Part shown: positions 7,482-16,417 of the stretch, one piece after another
Position numbering within the stretch: the first letter of the stretch is position 1
How the letters are laid out: every line of letters begins with the position of its first letter
Source of the DNA: Undibacterium_A arcticum
GTDB lineage: Bacteria; Pseudomonadota; Gammaproteobacteria; Burkholderiales; Burkholderiaceae_D
Length of the DNA stretch: 64,000 nucleotides
NCBI RefSeq assembly: GCF_042660705.1
Contig: NZ_JBHSUQ010000001.1
Strand: one strand, 5' to 3'
Program-made: the position numbers and the translations under genes
Notes under the pieces: model-generated
Seen by the model: the letters and a program-made list of their open reading frames with translations, nothing else
Databases searched by the model: none
Told to the model about the DNA's origin: nothing

Positions 7482-8858
7482 TTACAGCCCCTCTTGACGT
7501 GCTGCGTCGGCGGTGAAGTTCGACTCGTTCAACTCGCCGCTGTTAACCCTTGGTGCCTTCTGCTGATTGATAAGACGGTCAGCCATGTAAGCTCCAGACA
7601 GCAAGTCGTGATACAGCGCGACCCGCGCCATATAGCCCTGCAAGTCGTACCCATAGACGTAGTTCTGCATGCTGACGCGCCATAGTTGACCGCGTGAATC
7701 GTAGTTGTCCGCCATTACGGTAGCCCAGGTGTCTTCATCCATATAAAACTGGCGTTTGGCATACTGGTGACGTACCCCTTGCTTGACCGTGGCCTCGAGT
7801 ACCCAGACGCGATGCAATTCGTAACGCGTCAGGTCCGGATTGATATGCCCCTTGGTCAGCATGTCGGCGTATTTGAGCTTCGGATCGTCCAGTTTGTAGG
7901 CGTTGTAAGGAATGTAGAATTCCTTCTTGCCGATGATTTTCCAGTCATAACGCTCGGGCGAGCCATTGAACAGACGATCATCGTCCACTGTGCGGAACCC
8001 GCCCGGCCCTTGCGGCATGTCGAAACCGAAGCTTGGCAACTGCCGCACGCGTCGCGTGCCCGGATTGTACTGCCAGGCCTGCGTCGGATGGCTGGCATAG
8101 TCCCACTGTGCGTGGCCGACGATGATGCTGCCCTTCTCACGCTCCGGCAGCAGCGTGCCGACATTGAAGTGGGAGGAAAAGCCACTCCAGCTCTTCCGGG
8201 TAACCTTCGGATCGTGCACGGATGCCATGATCTTGTAATTGACCCGACCCCAGGCGATGTTGCCGTCCGGGTAGACCACTGCCTGATCATAGACAGCCAC
8301 CTCTTCCCCTGCATTAGCCAGCGTTATCAGATTCCACAGCAACTCCAGGCCGGTTTTGGGGATGGGGAAACCCGGTCCGCCAAATACGCCCTTGACGCCC
8401 AGGCCGCCATCGGTAATTTCAGCCTGTGCTGCATTTTCCTTGACGTTCGCAAGCACCCGGTCGGAGTAGCGAAAATCGCGGTGACTCTGATACACCGGCA
8501 TACGGAACGTGCCCGGATATTTTTTGAACAACGCCTTTTGTCCTTCGGTGAGACGCTCCGCGTACTGCCCCACGTTTTGCGCAGAAATCACAAACAGCGG
8601 CTTCTCGCTTGCATAGGGGTCCGGATAGTGCTTACCGGTGCTGCTGTAATTGACTCCCGGCGGCACGCCCAGCCATTTGCCGGAGTATGCCGGAATGGTG
8701 CCATCCTTGTTGCCTTCACGCTCTGCGCCCATCGGGGTCAAAGTGGTTCCCAGCGACTTGACTTCATCGGCGCTCAATTTTGCCCAGGCAGGTGCGGCAC
8801 TCATCAGCGCAGATACCGCGATGGCCGGCAAAGCCAACCGGAATAAAGATGATTTCAT
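7482..8858 (-). CDS. DUF1329 periplasmic/outer-membrane protein, copy B
   Basis: Intact 458-residue version of the DUF1329 family. ATG 8858 is chosen because AGAGGATT precedes it and a signal peptide follows (MKSSLFRLALPAIAVSALMSAAPAWA); the frame extends eleven codons further upstream without a ribosome site. It shares the landmarks of copy A (GTIPAYSGKWLG, YNPGTRRVRQLPSFGFDMPQG, DLTRYELHRVWVLEA) and ends VNSGELNESNFTADAARQEGL. It lies immediately after DUF1302 (36-base gap), the usual pairing of these two families. The pair probably works at the outer membrane on hydrophobic substrates, here steroids; this role is inferred from gene neighbourhoods. Confidence 0.9.
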   Translation of the reverse strand: MKSSLFRLALPAIAVSALMSAAPAWAKLSADEVKSLGTTLTPMGAEREGNKDGTIPAYSGKWLGVPPGVNYSSTGKHYPDPYASEKPLFVISAQNVGQYAERLTEGQKALFKKYPGTFRMPVYQSHRDFRYSDRVLANVKENAAQAEITDGGLGVKGVFGGPGFPIPKTGLELLWNLITLANAGEEVAVYDQAVVYPDGNIAWGRVNYKIMASVHDPKVTRKSWSGFSSHFNVGTLLPEREKGSIIVGHAQWDYASHPTQAWQYNPGTRRVRQLPSFGFDMPQGPGGFRTVDDDRLFNGSPERYDWKIIGKKEFYIPYNAYKLDDPKLKYADMLTKGHINPDLTRYELHRVWVLEATVKQGVRHQYAKRQFYMDEDTWATVMADNYDSRGQLWRVSMQNYVYGYDLQGYMARVALYHDLLSGAYMADRLINQQKAPRVNSGELNESNFTADAARQEGL

Positions 8859-8893
8859 TTGAATCCTCTTTTCTAAAAAAAGATTAAACAATG

Positions 8894-10593
8894 TTAGAAG
8901 CTGTATTTAGCATTGAACGTGACATAGCTGCGATCGGCCAAAGGACGCAGCTTCGGATCGGCACCGCCCAAATACGCGTTGTAGGCCAAGCTAAGCTCAA
9001 GGTTGTTCAAATACTTGAACGTTGTCCCCACGCTCAAACGCTTGTCGCCTTCCCCTGTCAGCGCGCCGAAACTTCCGGCAACCGCAGGCTGCCCTTTGAC
9101 CAGATGCTGGAAGGTGATCGGTACCGCCAGATCCCAGCCAGTGAACACGTTGTTGTAATTTAGTGTCGTTCCCAAGGTGTAGGCCCAGGAAAACTTGGTA
9201 TTGGACAATTGGTCGAATTGCCCCAGACCCGGAATGGCAACCGGCGTCACGCTGGACACGCGATGCACACCGACTTCACCAATCAGCACCGTCGAGTCGG
9301 CCAGCGCTGTCTTCTCCAGAGTTTGATCGCCGAGACTTGGCCTTGCCACGATTTCGAGCGCGTAGCAGTAGGCGATCCCATCACATCAACCAATACCGGG
9401 GCGCCATCGCGATAGCTAATTTCACCAGCGACACTCAAACCTTGCAACTGGGTCGAGAAACTGGCGCCAGTCAACTTGATATCGTCGAAATATTTGACTT
9501 GATAGCTGACCGGGAATGGAAAGCTATTCGGCCCCAAACCAAGCGAAGTGATCGGTGGAATGGCAAAAGCTGGGTTACCCGGATAAAGCGTGGCATCCCC
9601 TACATTGATCACGACGTTCGGATTCTTGTCGTGGTAACGCAAATGATAAACGCCCATTTCCGATTTTTCGCTAATGCGGAAGCGAGTGCCCAAACCCCAC
9701 TGCCCGCTATTGCGAGGCTGAATATCCGGGCCGCGCGGCACGATTACATTCGGTGGCAAGCCGGGTAAAGCTGCAGTCGCCGGATTGAACAGCAAGGGGT
9801 TGGAAATCAGCAGCCGGTCGGCACCAGGACCGATGATGTCAGCGGTGCTGAAGTAACTGCCGGCCGGAGACAACTCAGTTGGCTTGTAGCGATACTGGTA
9901 ATACCCGAGCAAACTGACACTATTGTTGATTGCCCACTGCGCAGAGACTTGTCCCGTCGGCAACAGGATATCCTTGACTTCGGCACCCGGCACATTGGCC
10001 TTGATCGCATCGGCAGGGCCTTGAGCACCAGCAATGTTCGGGAAATACAGCGCCTCGCCCCATTGCACCACCTGGTTACCGGCGCGCAGATTGAGTTTGG
10101 TGCCGCTGACATCGAAATTGCCATAGACGTAAGCATCCAGCAGGCGTGCCCGCTCGCCCTGATAATGTCTTGCTTCGCTGGTGAATTCGTTGAAAGGACC
10201 GGACTTGTTGACGGTGCCAGGGGAGTCGTTATCGTTGCTGCGATGATAGACATCGTCGTAGATTGCACTACCACGCAGGAACAGGCCGAGATTATCGTGC
10301 TTCAGATTCCCTTCCAGCAAAACGCTCAGGCTATTGGTGACCAAGCTGCCGCGCTTGAAGTTGCGGTCACCATCGTCGCCGTTGATATTGCTTGGTGCTA
10401 GCAAAGCTGCGCTAGGGGATTTGGCGCGCATTCCCACGCCGTAGTTGGCCGTTACCCCATAATCGAGTGTCGTGCTCTCGTCTATTTGGACCGTATTGGC
10501 AGCTAGCGCAGATTGCGCGCACACCAGCAAAAGCACAGCCTCGGTGATACGCCGTAAGCGCAGCGGTTGTTCGGCGTGTCGAATACTTCTCAT
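8894..10593 (-). CDS. DUF1302 outer-membrane protein (one frameshift)
   Basis: An N-terminal signal sequence (LLLVCAQSALA, cleavage before ANTVQ) is followed by a long, beta-strand-rich, aromatic/glycine-containing body ending VTFNAKYSF, the usual C-terminal outer-membrane signature. DUF1302 motifs include GNQVVQWGEALYFPNIAGAQGPADA and the LPTGQVSAQWAINNSVSLLGYYQYRY region. The frame breaks at an AAA run (TTT at 9322-9324 on the plus strand). One extra A restores ...SAIKTLEKTALADSTVLIGE, so a sequencing indel is likely and the full protein would be about 566 residues. It is the first gene of the minus-strand transport/tesEFG cluster, with an operator-like repeat 130 bases upstream (10724-10743). 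The family is proposed to form channels for lipophilic compounds. Confidence 0.85.
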
Positions 10594-10906
10594 ATGCTCG
10601 TCTCCTCACTCATCAAGTCAATTTATATTATTCGTCTATGGCGGTCATAAAACCCAACTGACACATGTACACGTAGCCTCCAAACTATCGCGCAGGGCCA
10701 GTATCATTTAGATTGTGGTGGAACATCGTTTAAACGGACTAGCTACCCAGATTTTTGATTTTTTCGACAACTCAACTGCTCTTGCTACGGCGACGGTTGA
10801 GCGGCGTACATGAAAAATCCCCTGTGCCAGAGGTGCGCAACTTACACAACAATGCCATAAATGCCGCGCATTCCGAATAATAAAATCAGCTGCTGTCCGA
10901 TTAGAT
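10594..10906. other. Promoter region upstream of DUF1302
   Basis: 313 bases without a gene between the DUF1302 start and the end of the next SDR. It is AT-richer than its surroundings and contains the operator-like repeat at 10724-10743; no coding potential was recognised. Confidence 0.5.
10724..10743. promoter_or_regulatory. Candidate operator (site 2)
   Basis: Reads CATCGTTT-AAAC-GGACTAGC. The AAAC spacer is shared with sites at 19727 and 39547, and the right arm with the site at 1679. Located about 130 bases upstream of the DUF1302 start. Confidence 0.6.
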
Positions 10907-11687
10907 TCAGGCGCGCTGTTCAGCATTCGCCGCATCCAGAAAAGCCGGGCGCTCGCCACCGCCATCTACGACCAGATTACTGCCGGCAACATAAGCCGCT
11001 GCTGGCGATGCGAGAAACAGGCAAGCGGCCGCAATATCCTGCGGCAGAGCCAGACGGCCGAGCGGCACCGTTTTAGCGACTGCAGCGATGCCTTCTTCGT
11101 CGCCATAGTGTTGGTGCGATTCTTCCGTCAACACCAAACCGGGGCTGAGCGCTACCACCCTGACTTTGGGTGCCCATTCCACCGCAAGCGAGCGCACCAG
11201 GTTCAGCACACCCGCCTTCGCTGCACCGTAGGCGGCAGTACCGGGTGAAGGACGCAACGCGCTGACGCTGCCGATGAAAATAATCACGCCGCCACCGTCC
11301 TGCGCTTGCATCAGCGCATTGGCGCGTTGCGCCAGATCCAGCGGCGCAATCAGATTGAGGCGGATGATGGCTTCGTGAAAGCGCGGCGAGGCATCTGCCG
11401 CCATCACATGCGGACTGCCGCCGGCATTGTTGATCAAAATATCGAGACGACCGAAGCGTTCAGCCAGCTGTCCGACCAGTACGCCGATCTGCTCAGAATC
11501 GCGCACGTCGGCCTGGAAATACCGCTTCAGATCCGCCGGTCTGTATCGGCTGCTCCGGTGCACGCCGCCCACAAATGGCGACTTGCGCGCCTCGTGCCAG
11601 AAACGCTTCGGCAATCCCGCGCCCGATGCCGCGGGTGCCTCCAGTCACCAAAACCACCTTGCCGGCATATTCGTTTGAGTCGTTCAT
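10907..11687 (-). CDS. SDR-family oxidoreductase (one frameshift)
   Basis: Classical short-chain dehydrogenase. The cofactor motif TGGTRGIGRG is near residue 15, then FGRLDILINNAGG, catalytic Ser in IFIGSVSALRPSPG, Tyr-Lys in YGAAKAG and the C-terminal VAGSNLVVDGGG. The N-terminal 45 codons are in a different frame from the rest. The change falls around 11545, between ICGRRAPEQP and ADLKRYFQADV, and a one-base indel explains it. The combined length of about 259 residues is normal. It is divergent from tesD across a promoter region containing an operator-like repeat. Substrate unknown; a hydroxysteroid or a degradation intermediate is likely. Confidence 0.8.
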
Positions 11688-11737
11688 TTTGTAATCCTAT
11701 TCAAAGTCTGCATGGTAAGCAAACGACGTTTTCTATA

Positions 11738-11757
11738 CATAGTCTGAAAAGACGATG
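11738..11757. promoter_or_regulatory. Candidate operator (site 3)
   Basis: Reads CATAGTCT-GAAA-AGACGATG; arms pair at seven of eight positions. It lies in the 128-base divergent region between the SDR (10907-11687) and tesD, placed so that it could control both. Confidence 0.6.
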
Positions 11758-11815
11758 CTTCACCAACGCACATTCGCCATGATTCTTCCACCATCGGCAA
11801 CCGGACACTCCCTAT

Positions 11816-12637
11816 ATGACCACAACTTCACCCATCCCTATCGGCAAACTAGCCGTTCTGGAAAACGGATTGACGCTGCATTACCACGAAGCTGGCAGCG
11901 GTGACGAGCCGGTTGTCTTTCTGCACGGCAGCGGTCCTGGCGCCAGCGGCTATAGCAATTTCAAACACAACTATCCGGTATTTGCCGAACAGGGCCACCG
12001 CGTAATCGTGCCCGACCTGCCCGGCTATGGCCTCTCTTCCAAGCCGGAAGACGCTGAATATGTGCTGGATTTTTTCGTTACTGCGCTACATCAATTTCTA
12101 CAGGCGATCGGCGTCACCCGCTGCTCTCTGGTAGGTAATTCTTTGGGTGGCGCCATTGCATTGAAATATGCGCTGGACTACCCGCAAGAGATCACCAAAC
12201 TGGTGCTGATGGCACCCGGTGGTGTGGAAGAGCGCGAAACGTACTTCCGCATGGAAGGCATCCAGAAAATGGTGGCGATGTTTGCCGGACGCCAACTGAA
12301 CGCAGTCACCATGCGTGAACTGATGTCCTTGCTGGTGTATGACCCGGCGCATATTACCGACGCGCTGATCGCTGAACGGCTTGGCATCTGCGACACGCAG
12401 CCGACCACGGTGCTGTCTACCATGCGCGTACCAAACATGACCGAACGACTGGGTGAGATCGCCTGCCCGGTGTTGGGTTTCTGGGGCACTGACGACAAGT
12501 TCAATCCTGTCGCCGGCGTAATGAAACTGATGGAGCACTGCCGCGATGCGCGCTTTATGTTGGTCAATCGCTGTGGACACTGGGTGATGGTTGAACATCG
12601 CGACACCTTTAACCGCATGTGTCTGGACTTTATCTGA
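11816..12637 (+). CDS. tesD: Meta-cleavage product hydrolase (4,5-9,10-diseco steroid type)
   Basis: A 273-residue alpha/beta hydrolase of the BphD/HsaD/TesD C-C bond hydrolase group. The oxyanion region is HGSGPGASGYSNF near residue 38. The nucleophile elbow GNSLGG carries the catalytic Ser, the acid is in WGTDDKFNP, and the His is in NRCGHWVMVEH. In steroid degradation this enzyme cleaves 4,9-DSHA into a 2-hydroxyhexa-2,4-dienoate (substrate of TesE) and the C/D-ring propanoate (HIP). It is followed by a flavin-dependent oxidoreductase (16-base gap) and an SDR, probably one operon. No clear Shine-Dalgarno precedes this ATG. BphD-like biphenyl hydrolases are the main alternative, but context favours steroids. 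Confidence 0.85.
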   Translation: MTTTSPIPIGKLAVLENGLTLHYHEAGSGDEPVVFLHGSGPGASGYSNFKHNYPVFAEQGHRVIVPDLPGYGLSSKPEDAEYVLDFFVTALHQFLQAIGVTRCSLVGNSLGGAIALKYALDYPQEITKLVLMAPGGVEERETYFRMEGIQKMVAMFAGRQLNAVTMRELMSLLVYDPAHITDALIAERLGICDTQPTTVLSTMRVPNMTERLGEIACPVLGFWGTDDKFNPVAGVMKLMEHCRDARFMLVNRCGHWVMVEHRDTFNRMCLDFI

Positions 12638-12653
12638 AACGAAAGGGTAACAA

Positions 12654-13826
12654 ATGAGATTCTCTTTAATCTATGAAGCACAGACCGTCGATGCGTCGCG
12701 CGCCGGTGACAGGCAGATTTTCGACGAGATGATCGAGCAAGTCGAGCTCGCCGAAGAGATGGGTTTCGACGTGGTGTGGGCCGTGGAACACACGGCGCTC
12801 AGCAATTACGCACATATGAGCGCACCGGAGACCTTCCTGGCATTCGCCGCCGGCCGCACCAAGCGCATTGGCATCGGTCACGGCGTGGTCTGCCTGCCGC
12901 CCGCGATGAACCATCCGGTGAAGGTCGCCGAGCGCATCGCCACTCTCGACCTTCTTTCCCACGGGCGGGTGCATTTCGGCGTCGGCAAGGGCGGCACGCA
13001 GCAGGAGGCCGGCACCTTCGGCTACGACCTGAACGAGCTGCATCCGATGATCGACGAATCGATGTACCTGATTCCCAAGATCTTCATGCAGGACGAGATC
13101 GAGCACGACGGGCAGTACATCAAGATCCCACGCCGGCCGATCCATCCGAAGCCGTACCAGGACCCGCATCCGCCGATGTATCTCGCCTGCACCAACACCG
13201 AAACGCTTACGCGTGCCGGTAGTCGCGGCTTGGGCGCGCTGGTGCTGGGTTTCGGCGGTCCGGAAGACGTGGCCAAGAAGAACGCGGTCTATCGCGATGC
13301 GTGGGCCAATCGCAAACCCGAAGATCAGGTAGGCTACAGGCCGATCGAGCACCTGTCGGCACTATGCCCGACCATCGTGCTGAAGGATGGCGTAGCTGCC
13401 CGCAAAATCGGCATCAAGGGCCAGCGCTACTTCATGGAATCGCTCTCGCACTGGTATGCAGGCGGCCCCAAGCCCGATCCGGCGTCCTGGACCGACGACG
13501 TCACCGCGTCGGACGCATCCGGCAAGTCGGTCATCAAGACCAGCTTTGGCTCCGAGAAGATCTCGGTCGATTTCAGCGATCCGACGATGATGATGCTCAA
13601 CCCGAATCACGCCTACGGCACGGTCGAAGACTGCATCGGCTACGTGCAGCGCCTGATCGACGCCGGCGCCGATGAGATCCTGTTCATCTGCCAGATGGGC
13701 ACGGTGCCGCAGTGGGCACAACTCGAGACCATCCGCAACATCGGTCAGCACGTGATCCCGCATTTCCGTAAAAAATCGGCGCGTCCAACCGCAAGTGCTA
13801 AGCTGGCGACGGAATCCATTGCCTAA
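12654..13826 (+). CDS. LLM-class flavin-dependent oxidoreductase (bacterial luciferase-like)
   Basis: A 390-residue TIM-barrel protein of the luciferase-like family. It starts MRFSLIYEAQ behind an AAAGGG ribosome site. Conserved parts are GFDVVWAVEHTALSNYAHMSAPETFLA, RIATLDLLSHGRVHFGVGKG, PPMYLACTNTETLTRAGSRGLG and a C-terminal YGTVEDCIGYVQRLIDAGADEILF. Such proteins use reduced FMN (or F420 in actinobacteria) to oxygenate or reduce ketones and sulfonates. Lying between tesD and an SDR, it probably acts on a steroid intermediate, possibly as a Baeyer-Villiger-type or hydroxylating monooxygenase; the reaction cannot be read from sequence. No separate flavin reductase gene is in the neighbourhood. 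Confidence 0.85.
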   Translation: MRFSLIYEAQTVDASRAGDRQIFDEMIEQVELAEEMGFDVVWAVEHTALSNYAHMSAPETFLAFAAGRTKRIGIGHGVVCLPPAMNHPVKVAERIATLDLLSHGRVHFGVGKGGTQQEAGTFGYDLNELHPMIDESMYLIPKIFMQDEIEHDGQYIKIPRRPIHPKPYQDPHPPMYLACTNTETLTRAGSRGLGALVLGFGGPEDVAKKNAVYRDAWANRKPEDQVGYRPIEHLSALCPTIVLKDGVAARKIGIKGQRYFMESLSHWYAGGPKPDPASWTDDVTASDASGKSVIKTSFGSEKISVDFSDPTMMMLNPNHAYGTVEDCIGYVQRLIDAGADEILFICQMGTVPQWAQLETIRNIGQHVIPHFRKKSARPTASAKLATESIA

Positions 13827-13837
13827 GGATATCTGAC

Positions 13838-14623
13838 ATGAATCCAATTTCCCGTCTTTTTTCGCTGACCGGCAAGGTCGCACTGATCACCGGCGCGGCA
13901 CGCGGCATCGGTGCCGCCACCGCACAGATGCTGGCGGCCGCAGGTGCCAAAGTCGCGATCCTCGATTTGCTCGAAGAAACAGGCACGGCGACAGCAAGCG
14001 AGATCGACCCAACTGGTGCAACAGCACGCTTCTGGCGGCTTGACGTCAGTGATGAAGCGGCAGTGGATCGCGTGTTCGGCGAGGTCGAAGCACATTTCGG
14101 CCGGATCGATATTCTCGTCAACAATGCTGGTATCGATGGCGAGAATATCCCTACGCACGAACTATCGCTCGCGCAGTGGGAGCGCGTGATGCGCATCAAC
14201 GTGACCGGCACCTTCCTCTGCACCAAGCACGTCATTGCAGCGATGGAACGCGCCGGCGGCGGCGCCATCGTCAATCTTTCGTCGATGTACGGCATCGTCA
14301 GCGGCCCGGATGTCCCTGCCTACCACGCCTCAAAAGCAGCGGTACGGATGATGGCAAAAACCGACGCAATGCTATATGCGACACGTAACATCCGCGCCAA
14401 TTCCGTGCACCCTGGCTTCATCCGCACACCGATGCTGGAAGAAGCCTTCAGCAAGCTCGGGGATGTGGAACAGGTGTTTGCCGGCATGAGCAAGCTCGTG
14501 CCGATGGAACGGGTCGGCGCGCCCGAAGACATTGCCGCAGGCATTCTGTACCTGGTGTCGGATGCCAGCCGTTTTGTTACCGGAACCGAACTGGTGATCG
14601 ACGGCGGTTATATCGCCCGTTGA
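13838..14623 (+). CDS. SDR-family oxidoreductase
   Basis: A 261-residue classical SDR: TGAARGIGAATA cofactor loop, FGRIDILVNNAG, catalytic Ser in VNLSSMYG, YHASK active-site Tyr/Lys and TGTELVIDGGY at the end. The AAGGAT ribosome site and 11-base gap place it as third gene of the tesD operon. A hairpin (14664-14692) follows its stop. It probably oxidises or reduces a hydroxyl/keto group on a steroid or its fragment; NAD(H) preference is plausible because the second beta-strand ends in an Asp (ILDLL). Confidence 0.85.
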   Translation: MNPISRLFSLTGKVALITGAARGIGAATAQMLAAAGAKVAILDLLEETGTATASEIDPTGATARFWRLDVSDEAAVDRVFGEVEAHFGRIDILVNNAGIDGENIPTHELSLAQWERVMRINVTGTFLCTKHVIAAMERAGGGAIVNLSSMYGIVSGPDVPAYHASKAAVRMMAKTDAMLYATRNIRANSVHPGFIRTPMLEEAFSKLGDVEQVFAGMSKLVPMERVGAPEDIAAGILYLVSDASRFVTGTELVIDGGYIAR

Positions 14624-14663
14624 ACTGCATGGTCCCTGCCTGTCGGGGCCATCTACTGCCCAG

Positions 14664-14692
14664 ACACCCTTGATCTTTCACATCAAGGGTGT
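14664..14692 (+). terminator. Stem-loop downstream of the tesD operon
   Basis: Perfect 11-bp stem ACACCCTTGAT/ATCAAGGGTGT with a seven-base loop, 40 bases after the SDR stop. Only TTCTC follows, so a canonical U-tract is missing, but the position fits transcription termination. Confidence 0.6.
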
Positions 14693-14714
14693 TCTCAAAA
14701 ACCTATCTGGATAG

Positions 14715-14837
14715 CTAGCGCAAGCCCGCATCGCGCTGTTTGCCGACAATGCGGTCTTCGAAGACCCGGTCGGTGCACCGCCGCTCGAAGGCAAAGCGGC
14801 GCACACCACATTCGAGCCGACACTGGCGCACCTGTAG
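14715..14837 (+). pseudogene. Fragment of a ketosteroid isomerase/SnoaL-like gene
   Basis: Forty codons between stops read LAQARIALFADNAVFEDPVG, then APPLEGKAAH and a TAG. The motif ALFADxAxxEDPVGxxPxxGxxA is typical of steroid delta-isomerase (KSI)-like NTF2 proteins. The N-terminus and the C-terminal half with the remaining active-site residues are missing. It sits at the edge of the rearranged 14.7-17.3 kb stretch and is probably a relic. Confidence 0.6.
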
Positions 14838-15117
14838 TCTGCGGCAATGAGATCGTTTAACCCGTTGTTCACTGCTGCCACTATGCGGGGGGATGTAATG
14901 TGGCAAAGCCGTACCCCACACCGACCTTGTGGCCCTCGGATCGGCAAAACCAAGTGACCGCAATGAGACTGGAAGCGGGCGTACGACAACGCATACTCCA
15001 CCCTCCGCTTCTAGCCGATTCCAGCCTTTCAGGCGCAAATTAATTTTGACTTAATAGGACATCACATGTCGGATCAAGTCTGAACCAATACAATTTTAAT
15101 CGACACCCGCAACTGAA

Positions 15118-16270
15118 TCAGTTATCGCCGATGCCCAGCGTAGCCACACTGTTGAGTAGAATCCGCACCAGTTCGGTCTGGCGTGTTACATCCGTCTTCG
15201 AGAAAATCGCCCGCAAATGTGCGCGTGCAGTGTTGCGGCGTATCCCTAACTCTTCGGCAGCCTCTTCCAACGACAAGCCGTTTGCCAGCTGCATCGCCAG
15301 ATTCGTCTCGGCCGGTGTAAAGCTGAATAGTTGCCTGACGATGTCATGCGGCGCCTGCGCCTTGTGTTCCGGGTCACGGATATAGATCACGGCCGCCGGC
15401 CGCGACTTCCCTTCTGACCATTCGCTCAGCGGCACACTATGCACCACCACACCGAGGTTACGCAGTCCAGAGTTACGCGTGACCGAAATCGCATCCACCA
15501 CCGTAGCCACCTTTGATTGCCGTGTCGCACCAAGGCGTTCTTGATCAGGCGCTGTAATTCGCGGTTATCCGCAGCGTGGGTCGCATGCGGCATGTTATTG
15601 GCAATCCGCATCCCGTCGCTGGCACGCAGAATCTTGTCCGCCATCGCATTGGTCTGCAACACGCGGCCGTTTTCATCGAGAATGACGGTGCCGACCATCA
15701 GGCGATCCATCGCACCCGCATACAGCCGTCGCTCCGATTCAATCAGGTCCAGTTTCCCGTGCAGGTGCACTGCGCGCTTGAAATGTGGTAACAACAGCGT
15801 ACAAAATGCCTTGTCGCGCTCGGAAAAATCGGGGGAATTAAGCGAGCGACAGACGCGCAGGCGACACTCGACTCCGTCATCGGTGCGAATGTCGGCACCC
15901 ATCAGATGATGGACGTCAACCGGCGCCAGAAACTCTTGGTAAAACGGGGATGCCACCCAGCGCGATTCGCTCATGATTTCGCTGGTCGTCACTACTTTCT
16001 CAGACGGCAAACCGACAAATGGGTCCATCGCATAATAATGGCTGTGATAGGAAATCAATCCTTCCGAGGTCACGTCGCCGACAGTAACCATCAGGCCCTG
16101 GTCACCTGGTCCGGGAGAACGCAGAATCAGGGTCACATAGTTGGCGCCCAGTTCGGACCGCATACGGCCGAGGATTTTTGCCAAGGGATAGTCTCGAGCA
16201 AGCCATCATAGATCGCCCCCACCAACTCACTAAATGTTTCTAATGGAAAATTCGTTACAGCATTTTTCAT
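15118..16270 (-). CDS. LuxR-type transcriptional regulator, copy 1 (two frameshifts)
   Basis: The start is taken at ATG 16270 (MKNAVTNFPLETFSELVG), which aligns with the beginning of the related regulator at 39864. The encoded product of about 384 residues has an N-terminal sensing region (ANYVTLILRS, YYAMDPFVGLPSE, LMGADIRTDDGVECRLRVCRS). The C-terminal LuxR helix-turn-helix reads FTPAETNLAMQLANGLSLEEAAEELGIRRNTARAHLR. Two homopolymer indels break the frame: TTTTT at 16175-16179 and TTT at 15512-15514. Copy 2 has the longer run at the second site but shares the first. Size and architecture resemble the steroid-inducible regulator TeiR/TesR of Comamonas; this is inference from family and context. 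Confidence 0.8.
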
Positions 16271-16297
16271 TCAGACAATTCCGTGCCAACCAATGAT

Positions 16298-16332
16298 CAG
16301 TGAAAATGACAATGCAGCCGTCATTTTCACTG
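16298..16332. promoter_or_regulatory. 13-bp inverted repeat upstream of LuxR copy 1
   Basis: CAGTGAAAATGAC and GTCATTTTCACTG flank a nine-base loop, 28 bases upstream of the LuxR start. The same repeat occurs at 42326-42360 in the parental copy. It lacks a U-tract on either side and may be an operator or a transcript stem-loop. Confidence 0.5.
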
Positions 16333-16344
16333 TCTACAGTTATG

Positions 16345-16405
16345 TCAGGCAACTGCTTTCAGGTTGAATACACGGCGTGCGCTCATGGATTCCGGCACCT
16401 CGGCC
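16345..16405 (-). pseudogene. kshA 3'-end remnant
   Basis: Twenty codons ending MSARRVFNLKAVA-stop, identical to the C-terminus of kshA at 42373-43410. The rest of the oxygenase is absent and the sequence passes into a broken epimerase gene after a 12-base junction. It marks the duplication breakpoint. Confidence 0.85.
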
Positions 16406-16417
16406 GCATCCCGAGCC

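Larger units (their letters stand above)
15097..16405 (-). repeat. Segmental duplication of 41123-42433 (LuxR gene plus kshA tail)
   Basis: This segment is nearly identical to 41123-42433. It includes the complete LuxR-type gene, the intergenic hairpin and the last 20 codons of kshA. Similarity stops at 16405 inside the kshA coding sequence, showing that the 41-42 kb locus is the parental arrangement. Confidence 0.9.
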
